Shown: positions 1 through 18,162 of the stretch, piece by piece
How positions within the stretch are numbered: position 1 is the first letter of the stretch
Layout of the letters: the number at the start of each line of letters is the position of its first letter
DNA from: Pyrus communis
Taxonomy: Eukaryota > Streptophyta > Magnoliopsida > Rosales > Rosaceae
Direction: 5' to 3'
Assembly: GCF_963583255.1 (NCBI RefSeq)
Contig: NC_084819.1
Location: 1,309,501-1,373,500 of the forward strand
Length of the DNA stretch: 64,000 bases
The notes under the pieces: model-generated
The model's database searches: none
Told to the model about the DNA's origin: nothing
What the model saw: the letters and a program-made list of their open reading frames with translations, nothing else
Translations under genes and position numbers: made by a program

Positions 1-2804
1 ACGGTAACAACCACACCACGTGTCAGAAGAGAATTGGATACAAAATAATAACCACACGAGTATTCTGCTACTCTGTATTCATATCATATAAATTTTTTAC
101 CATAATAGTCACATTTGAAATAAATATTTGTCACGTATACAAAAAGTAAATCACTTTTGTCATCGATTGTCTTAGAACTCGTTAATAAGTGTTTTTAAAA
201 GTACTTTTAATTAACGAGTATTTAAAAATAATTATGAGATCAATTAATGACAAGAGTACATGTTATGTGCATGACCAAATTCTGTAGGATTAAGATTTTC
301 TTCCTTCCTCTTTCTATCATCTTCTATCCCTTCCTCTTACATTCTCTTTTTTTGTTTTTTTCTTGTTATAAAAAATTAATATAACATGTTGACGTGGCTT
401 AACCGTAACCGTTCAATTAGGAGGAGAGGAAAAAAAAAAAAAAAAAAGAGAAAGAATCCCACCCCAATTGCGTACTAGGAAAACTACAAGCCAGACTTTG
501 GTTACAAAGAGATTTGTTTTTATGTCAAGGAGTCAACGAGTGTGTTGTCTTAGGGTATTGGGAATCTTGACCAAATGGATGGAGGGGAAGGGTGGCATGA
601 AGATAAGATAACAACGTAAGAAGTTAAGTAGGAATTTTAAGGCTTGTTTGGTATTCTATCGAAAATATTTTTCTCTTAAGAACGATTTTTTATAAAATTT
701 AAAAACTTGTTTGGTATGACACAAAATTGTTTTTAAGTCTTCACAAGTTTTTTTAAAAGGAAAACATATCTCTCTGCTCAGCAGCTCCTTGTTGGAGCCG
801 AAGAAGGGAGATCGAGATCAAAAGAGATGAGATAAGAGAGAAAGATACAAGGGAGAGAGATGGAAGCAATTGGAAGATATCGCAGGGTCTTTGTTGCCGA
901 ATCTCTTCGTAAGAAAGAGAGGGGAGAGAGAGAAGGAGATACGACACAGGAGAGTGGATGAAGAAAAAATGATCTGGAAAGAAAGAGGATAAGAGTGGGG
1001 CCTTTAGTTTTAAAAATTTTAAAAACAAACTTTTTACGTTTTCATGAAATAGGCTATATTTTCAAGTTAGTTTTACATTCTTTTTTGTTTATAAATGAGA
1101 AGTTTTAGATTTGATTCTCGTCAAAATTGAATTTGAATCACATTATTGTTAACCTATTGTGAGGTTTAGCGTACCCCTCTTTCCCCTTTTGTGTATCATT
1201 TGTTTAAAAAAAAAAAAAATTAGTTTTTCAAAATAGTCTTACCAAATAAAAAATTTAGGCTTAGGATTCAAAAATTGTTTTTCAAAATAATCCTACCAAA
1301 CAAAATTTTTTGGTTTGACACTCAAAATTTTTTAGTTAAAAAAAAAGAGATTTAATTTGAATACCGAACATACTCTTATATGCCACACATCTCAAATTCA
1401 AATCAAGAAATCTAAAGTTAACAGATCTAGAAACCTGAAGTTAATGGATCTAGAAATCTAAACGAATTGCACGAAGGTGATGTGGGGTGTATGAAGATAG
1501 GGAACAAGATCCTCTTTGGATCCGAATAATCAATTAATCGTGTCTATTCATCATATGTCGTGTGGTTAGAAATTATTTTAAAATTTTAATTTAAAATTAA
1601 ATATAAATAGTACCTAACAAAAACTAACTGTACGATATACGATGAACAGACACAATTAATTGATCCCCGAATTCCAACAAAGAGGATCCATCCTTATCCT
1701 GAAGATGGGACCGAAGTGGGAATGGGATTGCATTAGAAAATTTGTTATAGGAATCTTATAAGCCTTCCGACTATTCTTATTTTATTAAGCACCAGATAAC
1801 CACACATCTCAAAGTCCTAGCTGCGAAGATCACTATGTCCAAAATAAAAATAGAATAAAAATAAAAATAAAAATAAAAAAACAAAATAAAAAGATAAGGT
1901 ACGTGTTCCATAAATTAAGATCGCTATGTCGAAAATATTAAAATGATGCAAAAGCACATGTTTCATAAATTATAAGAAAAATTAATAAAAATGATTTGAA
2001 AACTTTGAGTTTTAACGATAAAAACAAAATAAATGGTAAAATAAATATTAACTTTTTAATGTAAAAATATAATTTTTTGTTAAAATAAACAGTACCTGAA
2101 GCTTTTCGTTAAAATTCCCTAAATTATAATTTGTTGCAATTAGATATTCCCTCTAACTCTGCCTAAATATCCTAAATTTCACTCATAATACTTTAGTTTA
2201 CATGAAATTCAACGACAAACCTACATTGCAATAAAATAACGCTAGCACTTACTAATAAATGATGTCATTCCCGACTCACGAAGTGAAGCCCTTGAATTTT
2301 AGGCATGTAGGGCGATCGCCAGGCACCCATCTATTTATTATGCACTGTATTTTTCTTTCTACGTATAAAAAATTTGCAGTGCACAAAATCATTTCAGAAT
2401 GCCGATAACAAGATAAACTATTTTTTCCTCATAAACGCTCTTCTTTTTCATTGAATTAAAAAAAAAAAACCGAAACAACGGTCAAAATTAAACAGAGAGT
2501 ATAGAAGGAGGAAAAAAATGTGTGGTTATCGTCCCTTAAAATCATGATTTAGGCGACGCTAAGCAAGTCAATTTTTCTTTAGAAGTGTAAAACGAGACAC
2601 AAACCGAAGTTTTGTATTGAAGTTTTTTTTTCTGGTACGATAACCACAGCGAACACCGAACATGTTCTAAATTATAACTCGAAGGCTTTTCAATTAAGTA
2701 CTTGCAAAAGCGAAAGCAGCTTCAATCTCCACACCTTCGGTCTACCTTCTTTAATTAGAAAGCAGAACTTTGTAAAAGAAAGGGAAACCAAAAATATATA
2801 AGAG
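1..2804. other. Intergenic, AT-rich, no gene recognised
   Basis: No coding region is supported here. Open frames are short and lie in low-complexity GA/CT or A/T-rich DNA. The stretch holds MITE-like sequence: an inverted-repeat element at about 1509-1687 (separate entry). A second candidate lies at about 641-1375, whose ends read GGCTTGTTTGGTATTC and GAATACCGAACATACTC and are roughly inverted. An A/T-rich segment at about 1976-2125 contains TTTTCGTTAAAATTCCC and resembles a segment at 13660-13820. Confidence 0.6.
1509..1687. mobile_element. MITE-like inverted-repeat element, copy A
   Basis: The ends are inverted repeats: ATCCTCTTTG at 1509-1518 and CAAAGAGGAT at 1678-1687. Longer imperfect complementarity runs inward, with a left arm TCAATTAATCGTGTCTATTC and a right arm GACACAATTAATTGATCC. 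The A/T-rich centre includes TTTAAAATTAAATA and AGTACCT. The copy at 5815-5996 has the same layout and central motif, so this is a repeated family. No transposase is encoded, and the family was not identified from sequence alone. Confidence 0.6.
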
Positions 2805-4637
2805 TTACCAGAAGTCATTGCACGAACATTTCCCGTCAGTAAAATGATGGTATCTGCTGGCATCTCGAACAATGATGTCCCTCTTCACAATGCTGCATAT
2901 GAATTTCAATACAGTATGACAATCTCCGCAGACACGAAGATTTTTTACTATCCGAATAGCAGTCCCCGGAACAGCCTTAAGCAGCCCGTACGCCACAGCC
3001 AACCTCTCGCTGTGCCAAAAGAGCTGCCTTTCCTTCTCTTGGTCCTCCATTTCATGTAAAACAAAGCTACTGTCAGGCACATAGCCTCTTCTCCTCATCT
3101 CTGCATCTAACTCCTTGAGCAAACCGAAAATCTCATCCTTCATAGGATGAGATGTCTCTCCGGCGTAAAAGACTTGGCTCTCCTTTCCAATGCCAATGGA
3201 ACTATAACCAGGCTTCTTCTTAACTTCTCTAGCAACCATCAACTTTCTCACTTCTGCTACATTTTCCCATATACGTGCACCGGCATAGACATTAGACAAC
3301 AGTATGTAACTTGAAGGGTCTTCTGGTTTTAAGCTTAAAAGATGATCGGCAACCCTGATTCCCATTTGGGTTTCTCCATGATGTCTGCAAGCACTTAACA
3401 AAGCTGCCCAAGTGGGTTCATCCGGCTCAAACGGCATTGAATCAATAACATTTGAAGCTTCATCAAGGTGCCCCGAGCGACTAAGAAGATCCAAAAAGCA
3501 TGTATAGTGCTGCAGGGAGGGGCTAATCCCGTAATCCTCAATCATAGATCTGAAAAGAGCACGTCCCTTGCTAACTAAACCAACATGGCTACAAGCATAA
3601 ATCAATCCAACAAAGGTCACTTGATTTGGCCTTATTCCGGCTGCAATCATCTGATCATATAAAGTCAAAGCTTCCTCAGCTTGCCCGTGCTGAGCTGCCC
3701 CAACAATTATAGAAGTCCAAGAAACTACATCTCTTCGATGCATTCGAGCAAAAATATCCTTAGCAGCTAAAATGTCACTACATTTTGCATACATATCAAC
3801 TAGTGCATTACTAATAAACAAGCAAGACTCATAGCCAAGACCAAGAACTAGACCATGAACCTGCTTTCCAAGCTCCAACACTGCCAAATTAGCAGAAGCT
3901 CCAACAATGCTGGAGAGAACTAATGGGTCCACTACATCAACCCCGTCTCTCCTCATTTCAATAAACAAATAAAACGCATCAACACCGTGTCCGCTCTGTA
4001 CCAACCCAGATATCAAAGCAGTCCAACAAAACAAATTCTTAAGAGGTACCCTCTCAAACATTTCAATAGCATCTGATTTCCTTCCACTCCTGGCATACCC
4101 TGAAATCAGAGCAGTCCAAGAAACCGGACTTCTGGACACAATTGAATCAAAAACTGCACGAGCATTATCGGGCAATCCACATTTCGCATACATATCAACC
4201 AGGGACGACTTAACCACATCGTCATCACGAAATGAGGACACCAAAAATCGGCCATGCACTTGCTTGCCTTGTCTAACAGCTTCCAAACCAGAGCAGGCCT
4301 TGACAATGCAAGCAAACACAAAATGGTCCGGCTGCAAACCATCCGATTCGAACATTGCAGGGAACATGGAGAGGGTTCGGTGGGGGACGCTGGCTAGGTT
4401 GTGGGCGGTGAAAATTGAAGCCCACGAGACAAGGTCTCGTTGAGGCATTTCGTCGAACACCCGGCGCGCGTCTTCGACTAGACCGCATTTCCCGTAGGCA
4501 TCCAAGAGGGTGTTGGGTAAGGGCACGCATAGATGGAGGCCCGTTTTGATGATTTGGGCGTGGAGGTTTTTGGCGGTAAAAGGCACGCGGCGTCGGGCGC
4601 AGAGTTGCAGTTGGTGTAGGAAGTGAGACGCTGGCAT
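2805..4637 (-). CDS. DYW-class pentatricopeptide repeat protein, MEF35-like
   Basis: This single-exon gene encodes 610 residues. PPR proteins of the PLS class bind organellar transcripts, and the C-terminal DYW domain is the cytidine deaminase for C-to-U RNA editing in mitochondria or plastids. Repeats run from about residue 25 to 430 (for example LVDMYAKCG, VVSWTSIIVGAAQHG). E and E+ motifs follow (PDEPTWAALLSACRHHG, KKPGYSSI). The DYW region has the deaminase signature HSERLAVAYG, the zinc site CGDCH, and CSCNDFW at the end. The start fits: MPASHFLHQLQLCARRR resembles, from memory, Arabidopsis At4g14050 (MEF35). The last three residues are DFW, not DYW. Neighbouring gene order also supports At4g14050 orthology. 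The target RNA cannot be read from the sequence. Confidence 0.93.
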   Translation of the reverse strand: MPASHFLHQLQLCARRRVPFTAKNLHAQIIKTGLHLCVPLPNTLLDAYGKCGLVEDARRVFDEMPQRDLVSWASIFTAHNLASVPHRTLSMFPAMFESDGLQPDHFVFACIVKACSGLEAVRQGKQVHGRFLVSSFRDDDVVKSSLVDMYAKCGLPDNARAVFDSIVSRSPVSWTALISGYARSGRKSDAIEMFERVPLKNLFCWTALISGLVQSGHGVDAFYLFIEMRRDGVDVVDPLVLSSIVGASANLAVLELGKQVHGLVLGLGYESCLFISNALVDMYAKCSDILAAKDIFARMHRRDVVSWTSIIVGAAQHGQAEEALTLYDQMIAAGIRPNQVTFVGLIYACSHVGLVSKGRALFRSMIEDYGISPSLQHYTCFLDLLSRSGHLDEASNVIDSMPFEPDEPTWAALLSACRHHGETQMGIRVADHLLSLKPEDPSSYILLSNVYAGARIWENVAEVRKLMVAREVKKKPGYSSIGIGKESQVFYAGETSHPMKDEIFGLLKELDAEMRRRGYVPDSSFVLHEMEDQEKERQLFWHSERLAVAYGLLKAVPGTAIRIVKNLRVCGDCHTVLKFICSIVKRDIIVRDASRYHHFTDGKCSCNDFW

Positions 4638-6415
4638 TCATCACCTACTTCTATACAAAGCCCCACCGTGTTCGTTAGAGTTCTATTTGCGAAGTTACAT
4701 TGTACAAGTCCATAGTTCCATCCGTGTATACTATTTACATCATCTCCAAGAGAAAATCTAAATTTTGTTAAATCTAACAAGCAAACAACGTCAAAAAATT
4801 ATTTTAACTACGTATTTAATTTTTCATCTCTAATAAATTCTATATTTAATAAACTAAAATGTGAATGAGTAAAGCTAAGACGACCAAAATTTTAGACTAA
4901 ATTTTATAAATCAAATGATGTTGGTGATGATTGGATTGTTAATTAAGTGTTGATTAACGTGCTTATTTTCTATTGGAGAAACATCATTTGGTTTAGAAAT
5001 TTGGTTCCTAGCATTCTAAAAATAATATCGTAGAGGTGCTAGGATTTTAAAATTGTTCTTGAAGAAGTGTCAGAATTTTGAAACTAATATTGTAAAAGTG
5101 CATGAATTGTGAAACTGATATTGCAGAAACGTATAAAATTTTGAAACTAATCTTGTATAAATACTGAAATTTTAAAACCGTTCGTGCAGAAGTGCATAAA
5201 ATTTTAAAATTGATCTTGCAAAGTGCATGAATTGTGAGCTTGCAAAACCGCAGATATTAGTTATTGTGGATGCAAAATTAGTTTGAAATTTCTACAAACG
5301 GGGTCAGATATTTAATTTGGTTGCTTGTTTTTTAGTTAGGTTTGTTGCGATTTGAGTTTTGTCTCTCTCGAAATGATTCAAAAGATAATGAATTTCTATA
5401 ACACGTATCTTGTGTTTTTGTCTTAATAGGTAAAGCTCGATTTTTCAAAACCGCCTTCCCCTCTCGCTTTCTTTTCTTATTGGTCATCGGTCCACCATTG
5501 AGTTTTATTAGTTTTTTTAACCATGGTCAATATCAATTCACTCTCTGAAGTTTCGGTGACATACTTTTCCCCTTGACTGATGTTTAATGTTTTACTTTAC
5601 CTTGTACCGTTAACTCAATCTAATATTTTGTCAAATTTGAAGTCGTGGCATGCGTATATTCGTCATTTTACAACTGGACCCATATTCACTTATGATGATA
5701 TCTCGTGCAGAAAAGCTAGTAGGATACTCTATTTGGACGAAATGACAAAAATTCATATTTAATTTGCTAAAATAGCAACCAAACTAAATAACACGAATCC
5801 GGATCCTCGTCAAATTCTCTTTGTGAGGATCCTGGAGATCCGTGAATCATATCCGTTCATCGTACATCGTGCGGTCAAAAATCATTTTAAATATTTTTAT
5901 TTAAAATTAAATACAAACAGTACCTGATAAAAACTGACCGCATGATGTACGATGAACGAATACGATTTACGGATCCTTAGGATTCTCACCAAAAGAAACC
6001 GGTGACGATCTTGTTGGAAATAACACAACAATCAAATCTTATCTTACTAATTATATTATTGGATTTGAATTATCATCTATATCATATTGAATTTTTTTTT
6101 ACTGAATATCCTATTAATTTTTAAAACTCCCTTCAAAATCCGCTCCAGTAACGAGTCTATCTCTAATCAGTCCAATGCTTTACTTGCCCTGCATCAAAGA
6201 AAAACGAAATCTTGTGCCCCCATTTTGCGTGTAGCCTATCTACGACCTCTATCATTGTCGTGAGTCAAAGGTGTGTCATGGGGAACCTTGTGGGACCACC
6301 CTTCATTATTTGAAAGAATTTCTATCTTATAAAAACAACACAATTTTGATGAAGAGTTTTTTACTATGATATATGTGATCCATGCGCATGGAAAAATCGA
6401 TACAAGTTTGTTGGT
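4638..6415. other. Intergenic, no gene recognised
   Basis: No coding region is supported. The left part includes the PPR gene's upstream region. About 4869-5020 is a possible MITE, because its outer parts (around CCAAAATTTTAGACTAAATTT and GAAATTTGGTTCCTAGCATT) are loosely inverted. Around 5040-5240 are several degenerate repeats of a phrase like AATTTTGAAACTGATCTTGC. A MITE-like element is at 5815-5996. Confidence 0.55.
5815..5996. mobile_element. MITE-like inverted-repeat element, copy B
   Basis: This is a near-palindrome. The left arm contains GAGGATCCTGGAGATCCGTG and CGTTCATCGTACATCGTG. The right arm contains GATGTACGATGAACG and ACGGATCCTTAGGATTCTC. The centre (TTTAAAATTAAATACAAACAGTACCTGA) matches that of copy A at 1509-1687. 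It has no coding capacity. The length and long terminal complementarity fit a non-autonomous DNA transposon; the superfamily is not determined. Confidence 0.65.
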
Positions 6416-13273
<6,858 letters not shown>

Positions 13274-13889
13274 CAGAGCTCCCAGAACAGCTTCTTCTGT
13301 GCGTCTCCCTTTTAATGTATTTATAGACAGACAGAGAGAGAGAAAGAGAGAAGTGTGGGTGATTGATTGCAGGAAGTTGAAAAGAAGGTGAAGCCGTGAA
13401 GGAAATGCAAAAGTTGTGTGAAAGAGTGCGGAGCAAAGAGTTAGAGGACAACGTTTTCTGTGCCGAGTCGATGGAAGTTGTTCACGTCGGACCAAGAACA
13501 TGAATTTGAGGAGATAATGGCATATATTTATTTTTATTTTATTTTTTACTTTTACTTTTACTAAGGTTATTGATGATAAATTGGAGGGAGGGAGGAACGA
13601 GGTATCTTTCCCTTGCTTAATTAATTAGGGACTCTTAATTTCTTAAACCATTTTTTTTAAGGGAACTTTAACGAAAAAATTTTATACTGTTTACTTTAAC
13701 GAAAAATCATATTTTTATATTAAAAAGTCAATCCTGTTACTATTCACTTTACCTTTTATTTTGTTCTTATTATTAAAATTCAAAATTTTCAAACCATTTT
13801 CATTAATTTTTTTTTTCTTTTTTTTTTAACGAACGATACATTAATGACCTCAAATGAGAGTTATATCAAATCTTGGACGAGTGAATCCT

Positions 13890-14180
13890 ATATAGTGTCA
13901 CGTTGATCTTCGAACCAAACTATCTCGTTGCCAATTAACACGGAAAACTGAGCTTCATGGGCAACCTCATTACAACTTCTAGTTCTAGGCTTGATCTGTT
14001 TAAATTAAAAAACAGCCGCCCAGTACACCACGTCCTCCGCAATCGCACGAATAGCAGATATGTCCCTAGACTGGTCGTTAATCGCAACGAGAGCATGAGT
14101 AAAATTACTCTCGACCATAATCTGTTGTACACAGTACACCCATACGCTCTGCTACCGGATACCTTCCCAAGTTTCTAGCA
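13890..14180 (-). pseudogene. RNase H-like (RVT_3 type) remnant of a non-LTR element
   Basis: The minus strand reads in one frame through QQIMVESNFTHALVAIN, DQSRDISAIRAI and EDVVYWAAVF. After an in-frame stop it continues FKQIKPRTRSCNEVAHEAQ. This spacing, with an acidic VES-type motif, an alternating helix and then REAN/NEVAH-like residues, matches the C-terminal part of plant RNase H-like domains found in LINE-derived sequences. The stop and missing upstream domains make it non-functional. Family assignment is from pattern memory only. Confidence 0.45.
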
Positions 14181-14779
14181 ATTTGATGTGTGCGGTGAGA
14201 AATTTATTAGTGTAATCGGTATATAGGATGGTATACTACGTGTTATTCTATAAATGGTAGGATATGTGTGTTAAAAAATTAATAACTTAAAAATAAAATT
14301 TCCTACCACTTATATAAAAATACGTAATGTACTCCCTATATTTTGGTCACAATAAAAAATATCTCGTGTGCGACAAACGAAATGCCCTTCTTTCTCCAAG
14401 CACTGGCCGCCACAAAGTGCCCATGCCAATCACGAATTACGACCCCCACACCACTTAATTTTTCAAACGAATACTTAATCCAAAATTAGAAGGCTACTAT
14501 TCACATAAAAAATTACAAACTCAAGTTATACAAATTACAAATGGACAGAGTGAGAAATATATCAGATAAAGAGATATTTTTGTGGTTTTCTGGTTTTGCC
14601 GCCGCTCCCAAATATATATAAGCGCGTGTCAAAATGATAGTTTCCCGTTTACAAATGATACGCAGAGACAAAATGTATTAAAATTTAGATGGGTAATTCG
14701 ATTGAATTAAGAATACATGGATTATATGCTCGCTATGACGATTTTACTCTTGACATTGTGAGCAGACCACAAACCACTT

Positions 14780-15330
14780 TAGAAAACATGACATCTATTT
14801 ATCCTACATGATAGACTGTGACACATGTCTAACCTGTGAGTATTAGGCCTCTGGGGCACCAAAAATGAAAGGTTTTTTGGGACATGATACGTCCTGCCAT
14901 CAGGCCATACCCGATCCAATGATTGTGGAAAGCCGATTCTACAAAGTCTCCACTTGAGTGTCAAGTGCGCTAACGATCTTACCAACATGGACACTGCAAA
15001 GATTGGTGTGCACCAACACTAGCATAACTTTAAGGTCTACCTAGTATGGTTTGTAACCTCTCATCCCAGCTTTCTGCTAGGGTTCAGGTCTATAAATAGC
15101 TAAATCAAACCAGAAAATAGGTAATCGACATTTACTACTCTAAACTTTTTCAAGTTCTTATTTTCTCTCAAATTACTTTTTTGACTTACACATCCGGGAG
15201 GCCCTTTGGTTGACACCCTCTCATTTTTTCTAGGCTCTCTTGTAAGTGAAATTTCGTCAAGTCAACCGTGTACAAAATTTGCATCCACAAATTAGTGTTT
15301 TTATTGAGAGTAAAATTGAGTTATAGAACG
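14780..15330 (+). mobile_element. Possible LTR-like retroelement fragment
   Basis: This segment has features of an LTR promoter. A clear TATA motif (CTATAAATAGC near 15090) is followed by a T/C-rich leader and a run with GGGAGGCCCTTTGGTTGACACC. No second copy, target-site duplication or primer-binding site was found in the window, so it could be a solo LTR, a truncated element or ordinary intergenic DNA with a TATA box. Confidence 0.25.
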
Positions 15331-16160
15331 CGTGCTTAGAGATTTAAGCGAAGAAAGTAAATTTCATTATCTTCCCTCGTTGTTCTTTGTCCTTCATTCA
15401 TCATCCTTGTTCACATCAAGTAACAATGGTGAACACATGAAAAACCACGAGCAAGAACAACGGCCAAGTCTCGCAATCTGGGATTGTCATGAATTCTCCA
15501 CGGTCAAGGAACGTGGATCCAAAGTTTTCGTTGATCACCACCCTTCGCAGCCTTTAGCCGAGGCTTGGAGCCACTTTCGCAGCGAATTGGGATTGACGTG
15601 GCTACGTGAAGGCCCCAAATTGCCGTCAAGAATCTCCACGACGCAAAAACAGCAGCATCCGCAACAGCCCCGACAACAAAAACAACGGCGACAACAACTA
15701 CCATCGGAGCATCCCTACCTCATTCAGCCGATTCCTGTCAAACAGCCCACCGCCAGTTCAGCCGCCTCCTGCTGAGAAGCAACCATCAGCTCGGCCACCA
15801 TCTACAGAGAAACAATAAACACCCCCCCCCCTCCCCCTCCTCCCCCAATAGACGGTCCATGTTGAATCAATTTCGCGGCCACAGCCCAGTGATTCAAAAA
15901 CCCTAACTCTCATGTGCCTAGGCCCATCATTGCAGCCTCTAACGACTCTACTGCATTGTATCACGTCATTGCTAGCAGACGTGCGACAGAGCATACCACT
16001 AGGGGTTCTAGCCATCTGGAAGCTCTTTCTTTGCAGACCTTACCACGACGCTCACTCAGCGGACGAGGATGCCCAATCGAACTCCTCCACGGTTGTAATA
16101 ATCCACAAAAATAAAGGAAAAAGAAAGGTTCAAATATGGATGGCATGGCGTAGAAAAGGG

Positions 16161-16320
16161 TAATGTTAGGGAAACTAAGTTTGGAGACTAAATTTACAAA
16201 TTAAATAATGTGTCACTAATAGAAATGAGTACGTTAATCAACATTTAAGTAATAACTCAATTATCAACATGTCATTCAGTTTCCAAAATTTTGTCTATAA
16301 ATTTAGCCTTCTTAACATTA
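16161..16320. mobile_element. Short MITE with terminal inverted repeats
   Basis: The left end TAATGTTAGGGAAACTAAG and the right end, whose reverse complement begins TAATGTTAAGAAGGCTAAA, are inverted repeats. Inner arms pair further (GGAGACTAAATTTACAAATT against ATAAATTTAG). About 160 bp, no coding capacity. A target-site duplication was not resolved. Confidence 0.5.
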
Positions 16321-16914
16321 CTCCGCAGAAAAATCAGTTTTTGAATTTAGTCTTCTTAGTATTACTCCGCAGAAAAAGCTGCTTTTGAATCTTTAAAACC
16401 TTTATCACGTAACAAAATGGTGTTAAAAAATTAACACGTACATAAGAAAATTGCAATCTAAATTCTAACAGACTAATCAACTAAGGAGTTATTTCCTCAC
16501 AATGAAAGACTACATGAGACGAACAAACCTCAAAGGCTCATTTGTCACTGTGAGAGCATATAAAGAAGGGAAAAGTAATGTCAATATATATGCAATATTG
16601 GTTGAAATTTGTATAAGCCAAACTCAGTTAAAGACTTACCGTTAAAAATTAAAAAATATATTTCCTTTAATTCCCATTGTCTCAGTGACCAAACAAACGA
16701 GAAGTGTCTGGTAGCTGAGCGAACTGCGACTCTGAGGATTATGATCGGAATATGAAATAGAAACATGGTAAAAAGAAAGAAGACGATGCATCTCAGAAGA
16801 AAATCAAACCTCTACTAGCAAGAGGATACACATCTATCAGCTACTAAAATACGAAATCTCGTAATGAAACTCTAAACCCTACTAAAAAGCTTGGAATATG
16901 CAGAAAGGGCCTGC

Positions 16915-18162
16915 TCATTCTGATTCCTTGTCACTTTCCTGCTTGACCTGATTCCTGTTTAGTAAAGATGGCCAAAGCGGTGCGAAGTTGGGAATATGGA
17001 GAAATCCTTCTGAAAGATTTGAAGGAAAACCATCATTGTCAACTCTTACAACCCTCTTAGGAGTGTAAGCCCACAATTGATTCTCATACGTAAACAAGAT
17101 CTTCCCTTCCTTTGTGAATTTCAATATCTTAGTAACACAAAACTTAGAAGAGTATGTGAACTCATGCTCTTTAGTCCAAGACTCCTTCATCACCCAAATC
17201 TCAATCATATTAGATGTTGATCTAAGAATTAGGAAGAGACAACCATTGAGGACTCCGAGCTTGAGCGGAGCAACTGTCAGATGCAAACGGCAAGGCGGTA
17301 GTGGTAACTGTTGGAAGCACTCTCTTTCGACGTCAAATGCACATAGAAAGGGAGCACCTGCACTTAGAGAAACAGGGATGCCATATGCAGATAGAAAAGG
17401 ACGGTCCCTGTTACGACTTTGAGCAATCCAATAAAGAAATCCATTGAGATAAACCCCACAATTTCCATGGAAACTGTAGATGGATTCTCCAGTTTTTCTC
17501 CAAATCCCAGAGCCAACTTTCAAAACCATTACATCACAAGACCCTTCAAACGGACGCATAATCCGGACTACTTTATAGAGGTTGCTAACGGGACTAAACC
17601 CAAACCCTAAACAATCTCTCTTTGCAGGTTCGGCAGGTGTTGGAAGAGTTAAAGACTCACCGGTGACAGGATTAGACAAGTAAAAACAATGGACCTCTTT
17701 CATCGAAGGGTACATGAGAGATTCGCGGTAGCAGAGGAAGCCGTTGCACGAACCCACAACGGAATATTCACGTACATTAGCTTTGACATTTGGGTAGATG
17801 ATTTTACTGAAGCGCTTGAGCACGACCTGGTTTCGGTTTGAAGCCCTGTCGAAGTCGACCAGAAACTGGCCTTTCGATTTGGGGTGATTCAGTTGGTTGA
17901 ACAAAAGGCAATCCGGCGTTCGTGAAAATAGGTCTTCTGTGAACTGAGGGTCCGATAGCAAACAACGCCAGGACTTGCATGTACGGTTGCACTCGACGAG
18001 CGTTTTGATTGGGAGTTTGCAGAAGATCTGCACTGTTACATCGTCTGGTAACTGAAGGATGTAGGGTTTATGATCGTGCTCTTCTTCTTCATTAACTTCT
18101 AGTTTCAGGGATCCGTCGCTGCTGCTTGGTGGGTGCCTGCAGCACGCTTTAAGTTTCTTCAT
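16915..18162 (-). CDS. F-box protein with F-box-associated interaction domain
   Basis: This single-exon gene encodes 415 residues and is probably a substrate receptor of an SCF E3 ubiquitin ligase. The F-box is at about residues 33-80 (LQLPDDVTVQIFCKLPIKTL, then NRTCKSWRCLLSDPQF), the surface that binds SKP1/ASK. The rest looks like an F-box-associated (FBA) domain: VVGSCNGFLCYRES, LSNPVTGESLTLP, CLGFGFSPVSNLYKVVRI, and ILRSTSNMIEIWVMKESWTKE. The C-terminus is acidic (KQESDKESE). The reading frame is intact. It lies between the two acyl-ACP synthetase copies on the same strand. Arabidopsis At3g23880, in the syntenic block, belongs to the same family (from memory). The substrate is unknown. 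Confidence 0.92.
   Translation of the reverse strand: MKKLKACCRHPPSSSDGSLKLEVNEEEEHDHKPYILQLPDDVTVQIFCKLPIKTLVECNRTCKSWRCLLSDPQFTEDLFSRTPDCLLFNQLNHPKSKGQFLVDFDRASNRNQVVLKRFSKIIYPNVKANVREYSVVGSCNGFLCYRESLMYPSMKEVHCFYLSNPVTGESLTLPTPAEPAKRDCLGFGFSPVSNLYKVVRIMRPFEGSCDVMVLKVGSGIWRKTGESIYSFHGNCGVYLNGFLYWIAQSRNRDRPFLSAYGIPVSLSAGAPFLCAFDVERECFQQLPLPPCRLHLTVAPLKLGVLNGCLFLILRSTSNMIEIWVMKESWTKEHEFTYSSKFCVTKILKFTKEGKILFTYENQLWAYTPKRVVRVDNDGFPSNLSEGFLHIPNFAPLWPSLLNRNQVKQESDKESE

Larger units (their letters stand above)
13274..16914. other. Intergenic with retroelement debris, no intact gene
   Basis: A CT/GA-rich stretch at 13310-13460 is probably the 5' leader and promoter region of the acyl-ACP synthetase. 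An RNase H-like remnant lies at about 13890-14180 and a retroelement-like segment at about 14780-15330 (separate entries). At 15330-16150 are open frames with Gln/Pro-rich low complexity and a C-rich run near 15823-15845, which I do not accept as a gene. A MITE is at 16161-16320, followed by a short direct repeat of CTTCTTA-RY-ATTACTCCGCAG near 16310 and 16353. Confidence 0.55.

Noticed and set aside
753..1028. 91-codon minus-strand frame
   Set aside because: Driven by GA/CT-rich low complexity.
15332..15775. 147-codon frame with Gln/Pro-rich end
   Set aside because: No recognised domain, low-complexity tail and overlap with several other frames; possibly retroelement debris.
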